A DNA stretch of 12,930 bases from VFMC01 sp040380855. Lineage in GTDB: Bacteria > Actinomycetota > Acidimicrobiia > Acidimicrobiales > Ilumatobacteraceae. This document shows, piece by piece, positions 12,835-12,930 of the stretch; position 1 is the first letter of the stretch; the number at the start of each line of letters is the position of its first letter. The stretch is taken from positions 1 through 12,930 of the forward strand of contig JBEIIG010000090.1 in NCBI GenBank assembly GCA_040380855.1, in the 5' to 3' direction. The notes beneath the pieces are model-generated. The model was not told the DNA's origin and did no database searches. It saw nothing but the letters and a program-made list of their open reading frames with translations. A program made the translations under genes and the position numbers.

Positions 12835-12930
12835 AAAAGGCCGGCTGGAAGCGCCCAGAAGCGCACAGGAAGCACAGGAAGGTCAAGCCCGACCTCTTCG
12901 GGCAGGCCCGGCGAGCAGCCAGGCCAAGCC

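Larger units (their letters stand above)
12764..12930. mobile_element. Putative edge of an integrated element beyond the tRNA fragment
   Basis: From the tRNA fragment to the window end no convincing gene is seen. The stretch holds an AT-rich island (12801-12825), which stands out against the surrounding high GC, two direct repeats, two nested dyads, and a third hairpin at 12887-12903 (GCCCGA/TCGGGC). An open frame from ATG 12825 (GLQKAGWKRPEAHRKH..., basic) runs off the edge but is too short to call. The identity as element DNA is inferred from the att-like tRNA fragment; no integrase is visible. Confidence 0.4.

Noticed and set aside
12825..12930. Open frame starting ATG GGG CTC at the right edge
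   Set aside because: Only 35 codons are visible, no SD is present and it overlaps the inverted repeat; it cannot be supported as a gene.

Overview
The window is high-GC DNA with strong G/C third-position bias and SD motifs of the GAGGA/AGGA type. Its proteins include a lipoprotein and a surface protein with Thr/Val-rich linkers, and an LPxTG-type wall anchor. This points to an actinobacterium (Actinomycetota), with an Acidimicrobiia-like lineage as a guess only. Mobile DNA lies at both edges: the 3' end of an IS3-family transposase on the left, and a tRNA-Arg(CCT) 3' half next to short repeats on the right. The right edge cuts a P-type ATPase gene.

Layout. 1-214: tail of an IS3-type insertion sequence. 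220-339: a 20-unit hexamer array. 394-1266 (+): TrmN6/YfiC-like N6-adenine methyltransferase with repeats at its N-terminus. 1263-2711 (-): GMC-family flavin oxidoreductase, sharing a palindromic CTAG with the methyltransferase as overlapping stop codons. 2721-2786: a ~16-bp tandem array that fills the gap to a secreted lipoprotein gene (2788-3579, -). 3715-4212 (-): a MarR-type repressor, divergent from a four-gene oxidative operon (4286-9015, +). 9079-11886 (-): a 935-residue secreted, probably sortase-anchored surface protein. 11948-12721 (-): the C-terminal 257 codons of a P-type cation ATPase, broken exactly at a tRNA 3' half. 12722-12930: tRNA fragment plus repeats that look like the edge of an integrated element.

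How the genes work together. The core is a regulated catabolic unit: a class A flavin monooxygenase (ring hydroxylation), a type I extradiol dioxygenase (ring cleavage), an atypical SDR and an FAD-dependent amine-oxidase-type enzyme. They are packed with gaps of 16, -1 and 38 bp. The intergenic region carries two back-to-back promoter candidates and a 21-bp imperfect palindrome over the forward -35/spacer, as expected for a MarR operator relieved by an aromatic ligand. Both divergent genes would start at or within about a base of the predicted transcription start (leaderless). The substrate cannot be read from sequence; the mixture of ring-opening and amine-oxidising enzymes suggests a nitrogen-bearing aromatic, as inference only.

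The most unusual features are the tRNA/ATPase junction on the right, the divergent promoter/operator architecture, the SDR lacking the catalytic Tyr/Lys, and the several short tandem-repeat arrays.
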